Below are positions 37,534 to 46,331 of a stretch of DNA of 64,000 nucleotides, piece after piece. Source of the stretch: Hymenobacter taeanensis. Lineage in GTDB: Bacteria > Bacteroidota > Bacteroidia > Cytophagales > Hymenobacteraceae. Position numbers and translations under genes: made by a program. Every line of letters begins with the position of its first letter. The stretch's first letter is position 1. The notes beneath the pieces were generated by a model. It did no database searches, was not told the DNA's origin, and saw only the letters and a list, made by a program, of their open reading frames with translations. Where the stretch lies: NCBI RefSeq assembly GCF_013137895.1, contig NZ_CP053538.1, forward strand, positions 4,309,001-4,373,000, read 5' to 3'.

Positions 37534-40311
37534 ATGCCCGGCTACCATCCCCAGGATATCGAGAAGAAGTGGCAAGCCCACTGGAAAGAGCACAATACCT
37601 TTAAGGCCGATAACGCCTCTGAGAAGCCCAAATACTACGTGCTGGACATGTTCCCGTACCCCAGCGGTGCGGGCTTGCACGTAGGCCACCCCCTCGGCTA
37701 CATTGCCTCTGATATTGTCACGCGCTACAAGCGTCTGCAGGGCTTTAACGTGCTGCACCCCATGGGTTTCGACTCGTTTGGCCTCCCCGCTGAGCAGTAC
37801 GCCATCCAGACGGGCCAGCACCCTGAGAAAACCACCCGCGAGAACATTGCCCGCTACATTGAACAGCTTAGCTCCCTGGGGTTTAGCTACGACTGGAGCC
37901 GCGAAGTGCGCACCTCCGACCCCAGCTATTACAAGTGGACGCAGTGGATTTTCCTGAAGCTGTTCAATAGCTGGTATAACCTCGACACCGACCGCGCCGA
38001 GCCCCTGAAAACCCTCCTCGACAAGTTTGCCGAGAACGGCAGCCAAGGCGTGCGCGCCGCTGGCGACGAGGAAGAGCGCCACGATTTCACGGCGGGCCAG
38101 TGGCAGATGATGAGCGAGAAGCAACGCCTGCAAGCTGTGCACCCCTACCGACTGGCCTACCAGTCAGACACCTACGTGAACTGGTGCGCTGGCCTGGGTA
38201 CGGTACTCTCTAATGATGAGGTGAAAGACGGTCTCTCTGAGCGCGGCGGATTTCCCGTAGAACGTCGATTAATGCCGCAGTGGAACCTGCGCATTACCGC
38301 CTACGCCGACCGTCTTCTCCAGGGCCTCGACACCATTGACTGGCCCGAGGCGGTGAAGGAAATGCAGCGCAACTGGATTGGCAAGAGCATTGGGGCTGAA
38401 GTGACCTTCTCGGTACAAGGCCACGAAAGCGCCCAGATTAAGGTGTACACCACCCGCGTTGATACCATTTATGGTGCTACGTTCCTGGTGCTGGCTCCTG
38501 AGCATGAGCTGGTGGCTGAGCTGACCACGCCCGAGCAGCAGGAATCCATTCAGGAGTACATAGACGCTACCAAGCGCCGCTCGGAGCGCGACCGGATGGC
38601 CGACACCAAAACGGTTTCGGGTGCTTTCACGGGGAGCTACGGTATCAACCCGTTCAGCGGTGAGCCCATCCAGATCTGGATTGCCGACTACGTGCTGGCG
38701 GGCTACGGCACCGGCGCCGTAATGGCCGTGCCCTCCGGCGACCAGCGCGACTACGTGTTTGCCAAGCACTTCCACCTGCCCATTGTGCAGGTAGTAGATC
38801 AGCAGCAAATCGAGGAGCAGGCCGACCCCACCAAGGAAGGCGTGTACCTGCACGGCCTCATCGAAGGCAAAGGCTACAAGGAGGCTACCCAAATCCTGAT
38901 TCAGGAGCTGGAGCAGCGCGGCATCGGCAAGGGCAAAGTCAACTTCCGTATCCGCGACGCCATCTTCGGGCGCCAGCGCTACTGGGGTGAGCCCATCCCG
39001 ATTTACTACAAGGATGGAGTGGCCTACGGCGTGGCCGAAGCCGACCTACCGCTGGTGCTCCCGGAAATTGATGAGTACAAACCCACCGAAACCGGCGAGC
39101 CGCCTCTGGGCCGCGCCAAAGACTGGAAGTACAAAGGCCAGTACGACTACGAGCTGAGCACGATGCCCGGCTGGGCCGGCTCCTCGTGGTACTTTCTGCG
39201 CTACATGGACCCACAGAACAACGAACGTTTCGTAGGCCAGGAATCCGAGCAATACTGGCAGAATGTAGACCTATATCTCGGTGGTGCAGAGCATGCTACG
39301 GGCCACTTGCTCTACTCCCGCTTCTGGCACCTCTTCCTTAAAGACCTAGGCTTAGTAACGGCCAATGAGCCCTTCCAAAAGCTCATCAACCAGGGCATGA
39401 TCTTGGGCCGCTCGAACTTCGTGTACCGTATTAACGGCACCAATACGTTCGTGACAGCAGGCAAAAAGGACCAGCATGAAACAACTGCCTTGCATGTAGA
39501 CGTCAATATTGTGGAGAATGATGTTCTCGACATTGAAGCCTACAAGAAATGGCGTGACGAGTACGCAACGGCTGAGTTCATCCTCGAAGACAACGGCACC
39601 TATGTGTGCGGCGTCGAGGTCGAGAAGATGTCAAAGTCGAAGTACAATGTGGTGAGCCCTGATGTGCTGATAGACAAGTTTGGGGCCGATGCGCTGCGCT
39701 TGTACGAGATGTTTCTGGGGCCGCTGGAGCAGTTCAAGCCCTGGAACACCAACGGCATGAGCGGCGTAGCGGGCTTCCTCAAGAAGCTCTGGCGCCTCTA
39801 CCACCCCCAGGATGGCGACTTCGCCGTAACCGACGAGGCTCCCAAGCCCGCTGAGTTGAAAGCTCTGCACAAGGCTATCCGGAAGGTGGATGAGGACATC
39901 GAGAAGTTTTCGTTCAACACCACCGTCAGCGCCCTCATGATTACGGTGAACGAGCTGACGGCTCTGAACACGCACAACCGCTCCATTCTGGAGCCATTGG
40001 TGGTGCTAGTATCGCCTTACGCCCCGCACCTGGCCGAGGAGCTGTGGCAGAAGCTAGGCCACGAGGCCGGCAGCATCAGCACGGCTAGCTACCCCGAGTT
40101 TAAGGAAGAGTATCTGGTGGAAGACACCGTGAACTACCCCGTAGCCATCAACGGCAAAGTGCGCGAGCAGCTGCAGTTTCCGGCTACTGCCACAACTGCT
40201 GAAATCGAGGCCGCTGTGCGCGCCACCGACATTCTGGCCCGCTTCGCCGAAGGCAAAGAGGCCAAGAAGATCATTGTGGTACCTGGCCGCATGGTAAACG
40301 TAGTAGTGTAA
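37534..40311 (+). CDS. leuS: Leucyl-tRNA synthetase
   Basis: This 925-residue class I aminoacyl-tRNA synthetase carries the HIGH-type motif HVGHP at residues 49-53 and KMSKS at 698-702. The editing (CP1) domain lies between them, and the C-terminal anticodon-binding helical bundle follows. I chose ATG 37534 ([14 protein letters not shown]), the universal LeuRS start; 53 in-frame codons upstream are not family-like. It charges tRNA-Leu. A strong hairpin terminator follows. Confidence 0.97.
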   Translation: MPGYHPQDIEKKWQAHWKEHNTFKADNASEKPKYYVLDMFPYPSGAGLHVGHPLGYIASDIVTRYKRLQGFNVLHPMGFDSFGLPAEQYAIQTGQHPEKTTRENIARYIEQLSSLGFSYDWSREVRTSDPSYYKWTQWIFLKLFNSWYNLDTDRAEPLKTLLDKFAENGSQGVRAAGDEEERHDFTAGQWQMMSEKQRLQAVHPYRLAYQSDTYVNWCAGLGTVLSNDEVKDGLSERGGFPVERRLMPQWNLRITAYADRLLQGLDTIDWPEAVKEMQRNWIGKSIGAEVTFSVQGHESAQIKVYTTRVDTIYGATFLVLAPEHELVAELTTPEQQESIQEYIDATKRRSERDRMADTKTVSGAFTGSYGINPFSGEPIQIWIADYVLAGYGTGAVMAVPSGDQRDYVFAKHFHLPIVQVVDQQQIEEQADPTKEGVYLHGLIEGKGYKEATQILIQELEQRGIGKGKVNFRIRDAIFGRQRYWGEPIPIYYKDGVAYGVAEADLPLVLPEIDEYKPTETGEPPLGRAKDWKYKGQYDYELSTMPGWAGSSWYFLRYMDPQNNERFVGQESEQYWQNVDLYLGGAEHATGHLLYSRFWHLFLKDLGLVTANEPFQKLINQGMILGRSNFVYRINGTNTFVTAGKKDQHETTALHVDVNIVENDVLDIEAYKKWRDEYATAEFILEDNGTYVCGVEVEKMSKSKYNVVSPDVLIDKFGADALRLYEMFLGPLEQFKPWNTNGMSGVAGFLKKLWRLYHPQDGDFAVTDEAPKPAELKALHKAIRKVDEDIEKFSFNTTVSALMITVNELTALNTHNRSILEPLVVLVSPYAPHLAEELWQKLGHEAGSISTASYPEFKEEYLVEDTVNYPVAINGKVREQLQFPATATTAEIEAAVRATDILARFAEGKEAKKIIVVPGRMVNVVV

Positions 40312-40336
40312 GTGGCCTAGGTCAGTTGTTTTATAC

Positions 40337-40372
40337 AAAAGGCTCGTCGAATTCGTCCGGCGAGCCTTTTTT
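40337..40372 (+). terminator. Intrinsic terminator after leuS
   Basis: The stem AAAAGGCTCG paired with CGAGCCTTTT is followed by further T residues, with a 13-nt loop containing GAATTC. It lies 26 bp after the leuS stop. Confidence 0.85.
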
Positions 40373-40484
40373 GGGTTTATCGGTACTCGAAACTGTTCAG
40401 CTGAGTCTTGCGTGAAGAGCAAAAGAAGCGCGTTACATCCGTAACAGCACCAGCCAAATCTGCCCGCTGTCCGTAAGCTGGCCT

Positions 40485-41405
40485 ATGATTATCCGACCGA
40501 GATATAACTGGTTTCGCATGCTGTTCGTGTGGCAGGGCTCTGTGCTGCCGCAGGTGTTGCCGCGTCTCCTGATTCTGTTTGCGCTGTCGTTGGGCGTAAC
40601 GTACTTCCACGGCACTATTTTTCAGCACCGGGTGCCGCTTACGGCTGCGCCCTTTACGTTGTTTGGGGTGGCCCTAGCCATTTTTCTGGGTTTCTACAAC
40701 AATGTGAGCTACGACCGCTACTGGGAGGGCCGCAAGCTCTGGGGCGCCTTACTCAACGACACCCGTTCCCTGGCGCGGCAGGCCCTCACTATGAGCGGCT
40801 ACCCGGCTACCTCGGCGCCGGTTACGCATTTTGTGCGGCTGCTCATTGCCTTCACCCACACGTTGCGCCACCAACTCCGCCACACCGACCCTGCGGCCGA
40901 TCTGCAGCGCCTGCTGCCGCCAGAACAGGCCTACACGGTGCAGCAAGCCCATTTCCGGCCGATGCTATTGCTGCGCGAAATGGGCCGCTGGCTGCAGGAA
41001 GCCCGCGAAACCGGCCACCTCGATTCCAATACTCAACTGGCCTTCGACCGTAACTTGAACCAACTCTCCGACATTGTGGGCGGATGCGAACGGCTGGCCA
41101 GCACGCCTGTGCCCTATACGTATAGCGTGCTGCTGCATCGCACCGTGTATCTCTATTGCTTCCTGCTGCCCTTCGGTCTGGTCGAAAGCATCAGCTGGGC
41201 CACACCGCTTATTGTCGTGTTTATTGGCTACACCTTTATGGCGCTGGATGCCATCATTGGAGAAATTGAAGAGCCCTTCGGTACAGAGCCCAACGATCTG
41301 GCCCTGAATGCCATGAGCCAGATGATAGAAACTACCTTACTGGAAATGGCCGACCAGCCCACTCCTACCTGGCCTATTGCACGAACCGGCTACGTGGTTG
41401 ACTAA
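40485..41405 (+). CDS. Bestrophin-family ion channel
   Basis: This 306-residue membrane protein of the bestrophin/RFP-TM family begins with IIRPRYNWFRMLFVWQGSVLP. It has a first helix pair through residue 65 and the conserved YDRYWEGRKLWGALLNDTRSLARQ segment that lines the pore. A second hydrophobic pair lies near 215-255, followed by the IGEIEEPFGTEPNDLAL signature. Bacterial homologues form pentameric ion channels. It stands alone after leuS. Confidence 0.92.
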   Translation: MIIRPRYNWFRMLFVWQGSVLPQVLPRLLILFALSLGVTYFHGTIFQHRVPLTAAPFTLFGVALAIFLGFYNNVSYDRYWEGRKLWGALLNDTRSLARQALTMSGYPATSAPVTHFVRLLIAFTHTLRHQLRHTDPAADLQRLLPPEQAYTVQQAHFRPMLLLREMGRWLQEARETGHLDSNTQLAFDRNLNQLSDIVGGCERLASTPVPYTYSVLLHRTVYLYCFLLPFGLVESISWATPLIVVFIGYTFMALDAIIGEIEEPFGTEPNDLALNAMSQMIETTLLEMADQPTPTWPIARTGYVVD

Positions 41406-41431
41406 CAGCACCCTAGGCCAGTACACTTGCT

Positions 41432-41800
41432 TTATTCTGCTTGTCTTTCTGCTTCTGCCAACTCCTCCCGATGTTTTTTGGGCAAAGAAGCCCGCACCAG
41501 ATCATAGGAATGATCAATTAGTTCGCGCAACAGGCCTACGGATGCACCCGTCCCGATGAGCACCGTGTTCCAGTGCTTCTTGTTCATATGGTAGCCGGGC
41601 AGCACGTACTCGTGCCGCTCACGTAGTTCCTGGGCGCGCTCCGGGTCACACTTCAGGTTAATGCTGCCAAAGGTTTCGATATCGGTGAGAGCAAACACTT
41701 TACCACCCACTTTGAACACCAATGTATCGGGGCCGAAGGGTGTTTCTTCAGTTACGCCGGCTTTCAGCAGGCAATAATCGCGGAAGTCTTCAATGTTCAT
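41432..41800 (-). CDS. MmcQ/YjbR family protein
   Basis: This 122-residue protein has the CyaY-like fold of the YjbR family. NIEDFRDYCLLKAGVTEETPFGPDTLVFKV opens the fold, and HMNKKHWNTV near residue 75 is the family signature. I chose the Met at 41800 because the family starts there; nine residues precede it in frame. Family members have been annotated as DNA-binding, but function is not established. Confidence 0.88.
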   Translation of the reverse strand: MNIEDFRDYCLLKAGVTEETPFGPDTLVFKVGGKVFALTDIETFGSINLKCDPERAQELRERHEYVLPGYHMNKKHWNTVLIGTGASVGLLRELIDHSYDLVRASLPKKHREELAEAERQAE

Positions 41801-41905
41801 ATAGCACAAAACGCCTACCTCAGCCAAAGGCCAAGGCGGGCGCTTACTATGTGTGAGCGGAGAGTCTCCGTCAGAGGTAAACTCAGGGGAGAGCCAGCAA
41901 ATTTG

Positions 41906-42082
41906 CTAGCGAATAAACCAGCGGTAGAGCAGCACAATGAAACCCACCAGAAACATGCTCATGGAGAGCTTGTTGATGAAGTGCATGGTGCGCAGGTTGA
42001 AATTAGTTTTGCGATTAGGGTCATTCTTACGGAAGAAGTAACCGAAAACCGGACCGAAATCGAAAAGATCTTTAGTGCGCAT
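41906..42082 (-). CDS. Small single-pass membrane protein (DUF6728-like), 58 residues
   Basis: This short gene starts at ATG 42082 and encodes an N-terminal MRTKDLFDFGPVFGYFF segment. A basic NDPNRKTNFNLRTMHFINK region follows, and then one hydrophobic helix (MSMFLVGFIVLLYRWFI). The pattern resembles small conserved Bacteroidota proteins of the DUF6728 type. Function is unknown. It lies between the YjbR and acyl-CoA synthetase genes on the same strand. Confidence 0.7.
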   Translation of the reverse strand: MRTKDLFDFGPVFGYFFRKNDPNRKTNFNLRTMHFINKLSMSMFLVGFIVLLYRWFIR

Positions 42083-42370
42083 GGCAGTAGGCTTGTGGTA
42101 CGCTAAGATAACACCGCAAGGGGCATAAAGATTTAGTCTAGCCCTAAAAAGGTTTCTATTTTATCAGGCTACTGCTCAACCCATTACCTGCTCTACTTTG
42201 CCCAGCAATTCGCCACTTACACCTCGGCTTGAGGTCTGTATCTGGCTTTTAATCAATAAGTACTGAGCGGGTAGTTGTGCTGGAAAGGCTGTGGTGCTGA
42301 ACCAAAACTCAGAGAGAATTTCCGGCAGTGCGTACTCTCCGTGAGGGTGCCAAGGCCTTCGCCAGAACTG

Positions 42371-44143
42371 TTACTGAAATAGCGCTTCTATACGCTGCTG
42401 ATTGTTCTGGCTAATGATCTTGCGCTTCACCTTCAGGGTAGGCGTGAGCTCCCCTGACTCTACGCTCCAGACCACGGGTAGTAGCGCTACCTTCTTGATT
42501 TGTTCCCACTGCGCAAAGGCTGCGTTGGTTTGCTGCACTAATTGTTCATACAACTGCTGTACCTGGGCATGGGCTGCCAGTGCCGCGTCGGAGAGGTCGG
42601 TGGGTAGGTTATGGCTTTTGGCCCAGGCCCGCAGTTCAGTAAAGGCGGGCACCAGCAGAGCCGCGGCAAACTTTTCCCCTTCACCCACCACCATACACTG
42701 CTCCACCAACGGCGACTCTGCCAGCTTGGATTCAAGGGGTTGCGGGGCCACGTACTTACCATTGGAGGTTTTGAACATCTCCTTCTTGCGGTCCGTGATT
42801 TTAAGGAACCGTCCTTGAATAAATTCTCCAATGTCGCCGGTGTGCAGCCAGCCCTCGCGGTCAATTACTTCGGCCGTTAGGTCGGGGCGGTTGTAGTACC
42901 CCTGCATCACGGAGGGCGAGCGGGTCAGGATTTCGCCATCGGTGGCCAGCTTTACTTCCACGCCGGGTATCACGGGGCCTACGGCACCAATGAGGTTGCC
43001 GCTGGCTTCTGGCTGACTGGCGGCAATTACCGGCGAGGTCTCCGTCATGCCGTAGCCCTCCATTACTCGAATGCCAGCCGCCCAAAACACCCGGGCCAGG
43101 CGGGGCTGCAAGGCACCACCCCCGCTCACAATATAGTGCACCTGCCCTCCCATCGCCTCCCGCCACTTGCTAAAAACAAGCTTATTGGCCAGGGCTAGCT
43201 GGGTGTTATAGAGCAAACCCTGGTCTTGCTGGGTGTCGTAGCGCAGGCCCAGGTCGAGGGCCCAGAAGAACAGCTTTTTCTTCAGGCCCGTCAGCTCATG
43301 TCCTTTGGCTACTATCTTATCATAAATTTTCTCCAGCAGGCGGGGTACGGTGGTAAACACCTGGGGCTGCACCTCGCGCAGGTTGTCGGCAATGCGCTCT
43401 ACTGACTCGGCGTACCACACGCTAAAGCCTAACATCAAGTACAGGTAGGTAGCGGTCCGCTCGAAAATGTGGCTCAGCGGCAGGAAGCTCAACGCCTTCT
43501 GTCCCGCCGGCAAGGGCAGGTAGCCCGTCAGGTTTTCGCAGTTATACAAGATATTGCGGTGGCTGAGCATCACGCCCTTGGGCCGGCCCGTAGTCCCCGA
43601 GGTATAAATCAGCGTCAGCAGGTCATCGGGCTGCACGGCAGCCTTGAGCGCCTCCAGACCGGTCTCCTCATTCAGGCCCGACTGGCCTAGCGCCAGCAGC
43701 TCCCCGAAATGACGCGCATCGGGCAGGTGGTCGAAGGTGAAAATGTATTCTGGCCCTTCAGCGAGGCCGACCACCGCCTCCTGCACCCTACTCAGCAGCT
43801 TTTGGTTTTCAACCAGCACTACCCGCACGCCGGCATCCTGAAAAATATGGCGGTAGTCTTCCACCGTAATGGTGGGGTACATGGGCACGCTCACGGCTCC
43901 CAGCTGCGCAATGCCAAAATCAGCCAGCACCCATTCCGGCCGATTGGCCGAGATAATAGCTACTTTATCACCTGCCGCTATGCCCAGATGGCGCAGACCC
44001 AGGCTCACCTGGTTGCTCCCCTGCTGCACCTGCTGCACGCTTAAGGCCTGCCAAGCGTCGGCCTTCTTTTCTACCAGGCAGCTGGCCTGGGGGTTGAGCG
44101 TTGATAGGTGCGTGAGTAGATCGAAGGTGCGGCGGATTTCCAT
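42371..44143 (-). CDS. Long-chain acyl-CoA synthetase (AMP-forming)
   Basis: This 590-residue ANL-superfamily ligase activates fatty acids with ATP and joins them to CoA. The P-loop-like motif LIYTSGTTGRPKGVMLSH, GYGMTETSPVI, GWLHTGDIG and ITDRKKEMFKTSNGK are intact; the last contains the catalytic hinge region. I chose the Met at 44143 (MEIRRTFDLL), since upstream in-frame residues are not family-like. The 288-bp gap beyond its stop is in frame open for 64 more codons, but without clear homology. Confidence 0.92.
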   Translation of the reverse strand: MEIRRTFDLLTHLSTLNPQASCLVEKKADAWQALSVQQVQQGSNQVSLGLRHLGIAAGDKVAIISANRPEWVLADFGIAQLGAVSVPMYPTITVEDYRHIFQDAGVRVVLVENQKLLSRVQEAVVGLAEGPEYIFTFDHLPDARHFGELLALGQSGLNEETGLEALKAAVQPDDLLTLIYTSGTTGRPKGVMLSHRNILYNCENLTGYLPLPAGQKALSFLPLSHIFERTATYLYLMLGFSVWYAESVERIADNLREVQPQVFTTVPRLLEKIYDKIVAKGHELTGLKKKLFFWALDLGLRYDTQQDQGLLYNTQLALANKLVFSKWREAMGGQVHYIVSGGGALQPRLARVFWAAGIRVMEGYGMTETSPVIAASQPEASGNLIGAVGPVIPGVEVKLATDGEILTRSPSVMQGYYNRPDLTAEVIDREGWLHTGDIGEFIQGRFLKITDRKKEMFKTSNGKYVAPQPLESKLAESPLVEQCMVVGEGEKFAAALLVPAFTELRAWAKSHNLPTDLSDAALAAHAQVQQLYEQLVQQTNAAFAQWEQIKKVALLPVVWSVESGELTPTLKVKRKIISQNNQQRIEALFQ

Positions 44144-44345
44144 GGAGGCATAACGACGGGCAAGGGCAAACAGATCAGCTGCCCGCGCAAAAATAGCCGC
44201 TCCTGGCGGCAAACTGGGCGGCGGATCATACTTTCACTGCATGTACCAGCAGTAGCCCTCCCCCGTGGCGTGTGGCTATCAGAGTGCAACCTCCGGACAC
44301 ATTGCGTTACCTTTCCGTGGTTTTATTCCCTGCCTGCTGTCACTC

Positions 44346-44807
44346 ATGAAAAAACTGCTCTTCTCCTGCCTGCTGCTCCCGGCAACGTGTAGCACCTTTG
44401 CCCAAACCACACCCGCAGCTGAAAAGGAGGCCGTTAAGAAAACTATTCAGTTATTTTTTGATGGTATGCGCAAGGGCGACAGCACCCTGCTCCGGACCAC
44501 CCTAGCTCCGGGGGCGGTGTTTCATACCATATACACCCGCAACGGCCAAACCACGCTGCGCCCCGAGAGCCCCTCCGCCTTCCTGAAATCGGTGGCCACG
44601 CCGCACAAGGAGGTGTATGATGAGCGCATCACCTTTGATAAGATCTTGATTGACGCTAATTTGGCCAGCGTCTGGACGCCCTATGAGTTTTACCTGGGCA
44701 ACACCTTCAGCCACTGCGGCTATAACTCCTTCCAGCTCGTGAAGCTCACCGATGGCTGGAAAATTGCCCACATCATCGACACCCGCCGCAAGGAGAAGTG
44801 TAAGTAG
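44346..44807 (+). CDS. Exported NTF2-like (SnoaL/lumazine-binding-like) protein
   Basis: This 153-residue protein has a signal peptide (MKKLLFSCLLLPATCSTFAQ). It is followed by an NTF2-like cone fold: EKEAVKKTIQLFFDGMRKGD, TTLAPGAVFHTIY, ANLASVWTPYEFYLG and LVKLTDGWKIAHIID. Such proteins are widespread in Bacteroidota with unknown ligands. I chose ATG 44346, which directly begins the signal peptide. Confidence 0.82.
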   Translation: MKKLLFSCLLLPATCSTFAQTTPAAEKEAVKKTIQLFFDGMRKGDSTLLRTTLAPGAVFHTIYTRNGQTTLRPESPSAFLKSVATPHKEVYDERITFDKILIDANLASVWTPYEFYLGNTFSHCGYNSFQLVKLTDGWKIAHIIDTRRKEKCK

Positions 44808-44951
44808 CAGCCAAACTTCTCTAAACCGGACCAGCAGAATTTTCAGGCTGCTGCCTTTCTTCAGCATAATCCTGAGATTGATTTTAGAGTAGATAACTCT
44901 TGGCTCAAGACGCACGGGCACAGGCTTTCCCCGTAGGCCACGCTGGTTTCC

Positions 44952-45191
44952 TCATAGGGAAAAATCACTGTCGGTAAACAAACCAATACGTTCTTTCACC
45001 TGCTCCAAGCCGGTGCGCAGTGCATAGCCCTTACCCCGGTTAATGGGGTATGGGCGGGAGGTGAAGTGCGGCCGCCGCTCTTGCAGAAACTGTACATCGG
45101 CAGCCGTAACGGCGGGGCTGCCATCATTGATAAGGTACAGGTGCACCGTCCCCGCGCCCACAGGAAGCAGGCCTTGTAGCCGCGCCAGGCT
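44952..45191 (-). pseudogene. Glycosyltransferase family 2 fragment
   Basis: About 79 codons encode the start of a GT-A domain: LYLINDGSP, FLQERRPHF, RPYPINRGKGYALRTGLEQV and GLFTDSDF, all typical of GT2 enzymes. The reading frame then stops. Removing one base from the A5 run at 44960-44964 restores PYEETSVAYG, the expected continuation after DSDF, but the frame soon becomes unrecognisable. The usual first 20-25 residues are also missing beyond an in-frame stop at 45192. This is a broken remnant. Confidence 0.7.
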
Positions 45192-45214
45192 TCATACTCC
45201 GCTTACTGAGTGGC

Positions 45215-45877
45215 TTAGCGTTTCCCAAGCAGCACAATATCGGGCACTTCCAGCACCTTGCGCAGGTAGCCGCGCTGCGTTACCCGTATCATGGCCTGGC
45301 CTAGCTCCGCGAGCGTAGATGCGTAGTTAGGCGCAACGGCCCGCAGCACCGGAAACAGCCAGCCGAAATACTTGTAGTATGATAGTACGTGCTGCTGGCC
45401 CTCAGTAGCGCGCAAAAACCCCGGCCGGAACATATAAGCATCCTGGAAGCCCAACTGCAGCAAGGCATTTTCGGTTTCGCCTTTCACCCGTGCCCACATC
45501 TGGCGGCTTTGCAGGGTGCCATCAGTACCCGCCCCTGAGATGTAGCAGAACGTAAGCTCGGGGTTGCGCGGCAGCAGCGCTTGGGCAAAGTGCAGGGTCA
45601 GGTCGTAGGTGAGGCGGCGGTACTCCGGCTCCTTCATGCCTACTGACGATACGCCCAAGCAGAAAAAGCAGGCGTTGTAGCCCGTGAGCTGGTCAGCAAT
45701 TGGGCTGATATTCTGAAAGTCACTGTGCAAAATTTCCCGCAGTTTGGGGTGCGTGAGGCCGCTAGGCTTGCGGCTAACAGACAGCACCTGCTCCACCTCG
45801 TGGTGACCTAGGCATTCAAGTAGCACACCCTCTCCCACCATCCCGGTGGCCCCGGTTACAATTACGCGTAGTTTCAT
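45215..45877 (-). CDS. NAD(P)-binding Rossmann-fold protein (HTATIP2/epimerase-like)
   Basis: This 220-residue short-chain-type Rossmann protein has the dinucleotide motif VTGATGMVGEGVLLECL at residues 7-23. CFFCLGVSSVGMKEPEYRRL, CYISGAGTDG and RPGFLRATEGQQ follow. It resembles HTATIP2/TIP30-like or NAD-dependent epimerase relatives. The substrate is unknown. It lies beside the glycosyltransferase remnant on the same strand. Confidence 0.8.
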   Translation of the reverse strand: MKLRVIVTGATGMVGEGVLLECLGHHEVEQVLSVSRKPSGLTHPKLREILHSDFQNISPIADQLTGYNACFFCLGVSSVGMKEPEYRRLTYDLTLHFAQALLPRNPELTFCYISGAGTDGTLQSRQMWARVKGETENALLQLGFQDAYMFRPGFLRATEGQQHVLSYYKYFGWLFPVLRAVAPNYASTLAELGQAMIRVTQRGYLRKVLEVPDIVLLGKR

Positions 45878-45909
45878 GGGGTGGTAGACGGATGAGAGGC
45901 GCGGATGCT

Positions 45910-46248
45910 TTATGAGTCAGGAAAGAGCTTGGCCATTTGCTGATGAGTAATTCCAACTATGTTGACATCAACAGTCTCAACGCTAAACTGGTCCATCATG
46001 TCAGTAATATCAACTCCTTCTGCTGTAAGTTGACCAGTCAAAGTAGAAATGGCGTTTAAGCGGAGCGCTTCCAGTTTATTCCAGTCTAATTTCTTTGAGG
46101 GCGCTTGGAAGAAATCTTGATACTCAGCGTAGTAAGCGGCTGTTGGTTTTAATATACCGCCAATGACTCCCCTTGAAGCATCAATAACATCAGCGTCTAC
46201 TGTGCCTGACCTAGTTTCTCCCGCGAACAGCTCAATTCTAACACTCAT
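45910..46248 (-). CDS. Hypothetical protein, 112 residues
   Basis: I do not recognise this protein. Starting from MSVRIELF at 46248, it has a short N-terminal beta stretch, a central DWNKLEALRLNAIST helix and an acidic C-terminal half. Composition is more AT-rich than in neighbours. It follows ispG on the same strand but is separated from it by a strong terminator, so it needs its own promoter. Confidence 0.6.
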   Translation of the reverse strand: MSVRIELFAGETRSGTVDADVIDASRGVIGGILKPTAAYYAEYQDFFQAPSKKLDWNKLEALRLNAISTLTGQLTAEGVDITDMMDQFSVETVDVNIVGITHQQMAKLFPDS

Positions 46249-46271
46249 AATTGGGTAACACATTTCGGGAT

Positions 46272-46320
46272 GAAGCAAAAAACGGGATTAGACTGACTGT
46301 CTAATCCCGTTTTTTGCTTC
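46272..46320. terminator. Perfect 21-nt terminator hairpin after ispG
   Basis: Arms at 46272-46292 and 46300-46320 (GAAGCAAAAAACGGGATTAG core) are perfectly complementary with a 7-nt loop. The stem includes A6/T6 tracts, so the hairpin works as a bidirectional terminator. It lies 12 bp past the ispG stop. Confidence 0.88.
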
Positions 46321-46331
46321 AAATAAGCAGA

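Noticed and set aside
41849..42106. 85-codon plus-strand frame
   Set aside because: It is antisense to the 58-residue membrane protein, whose minus-strand reading is far more protein-like.
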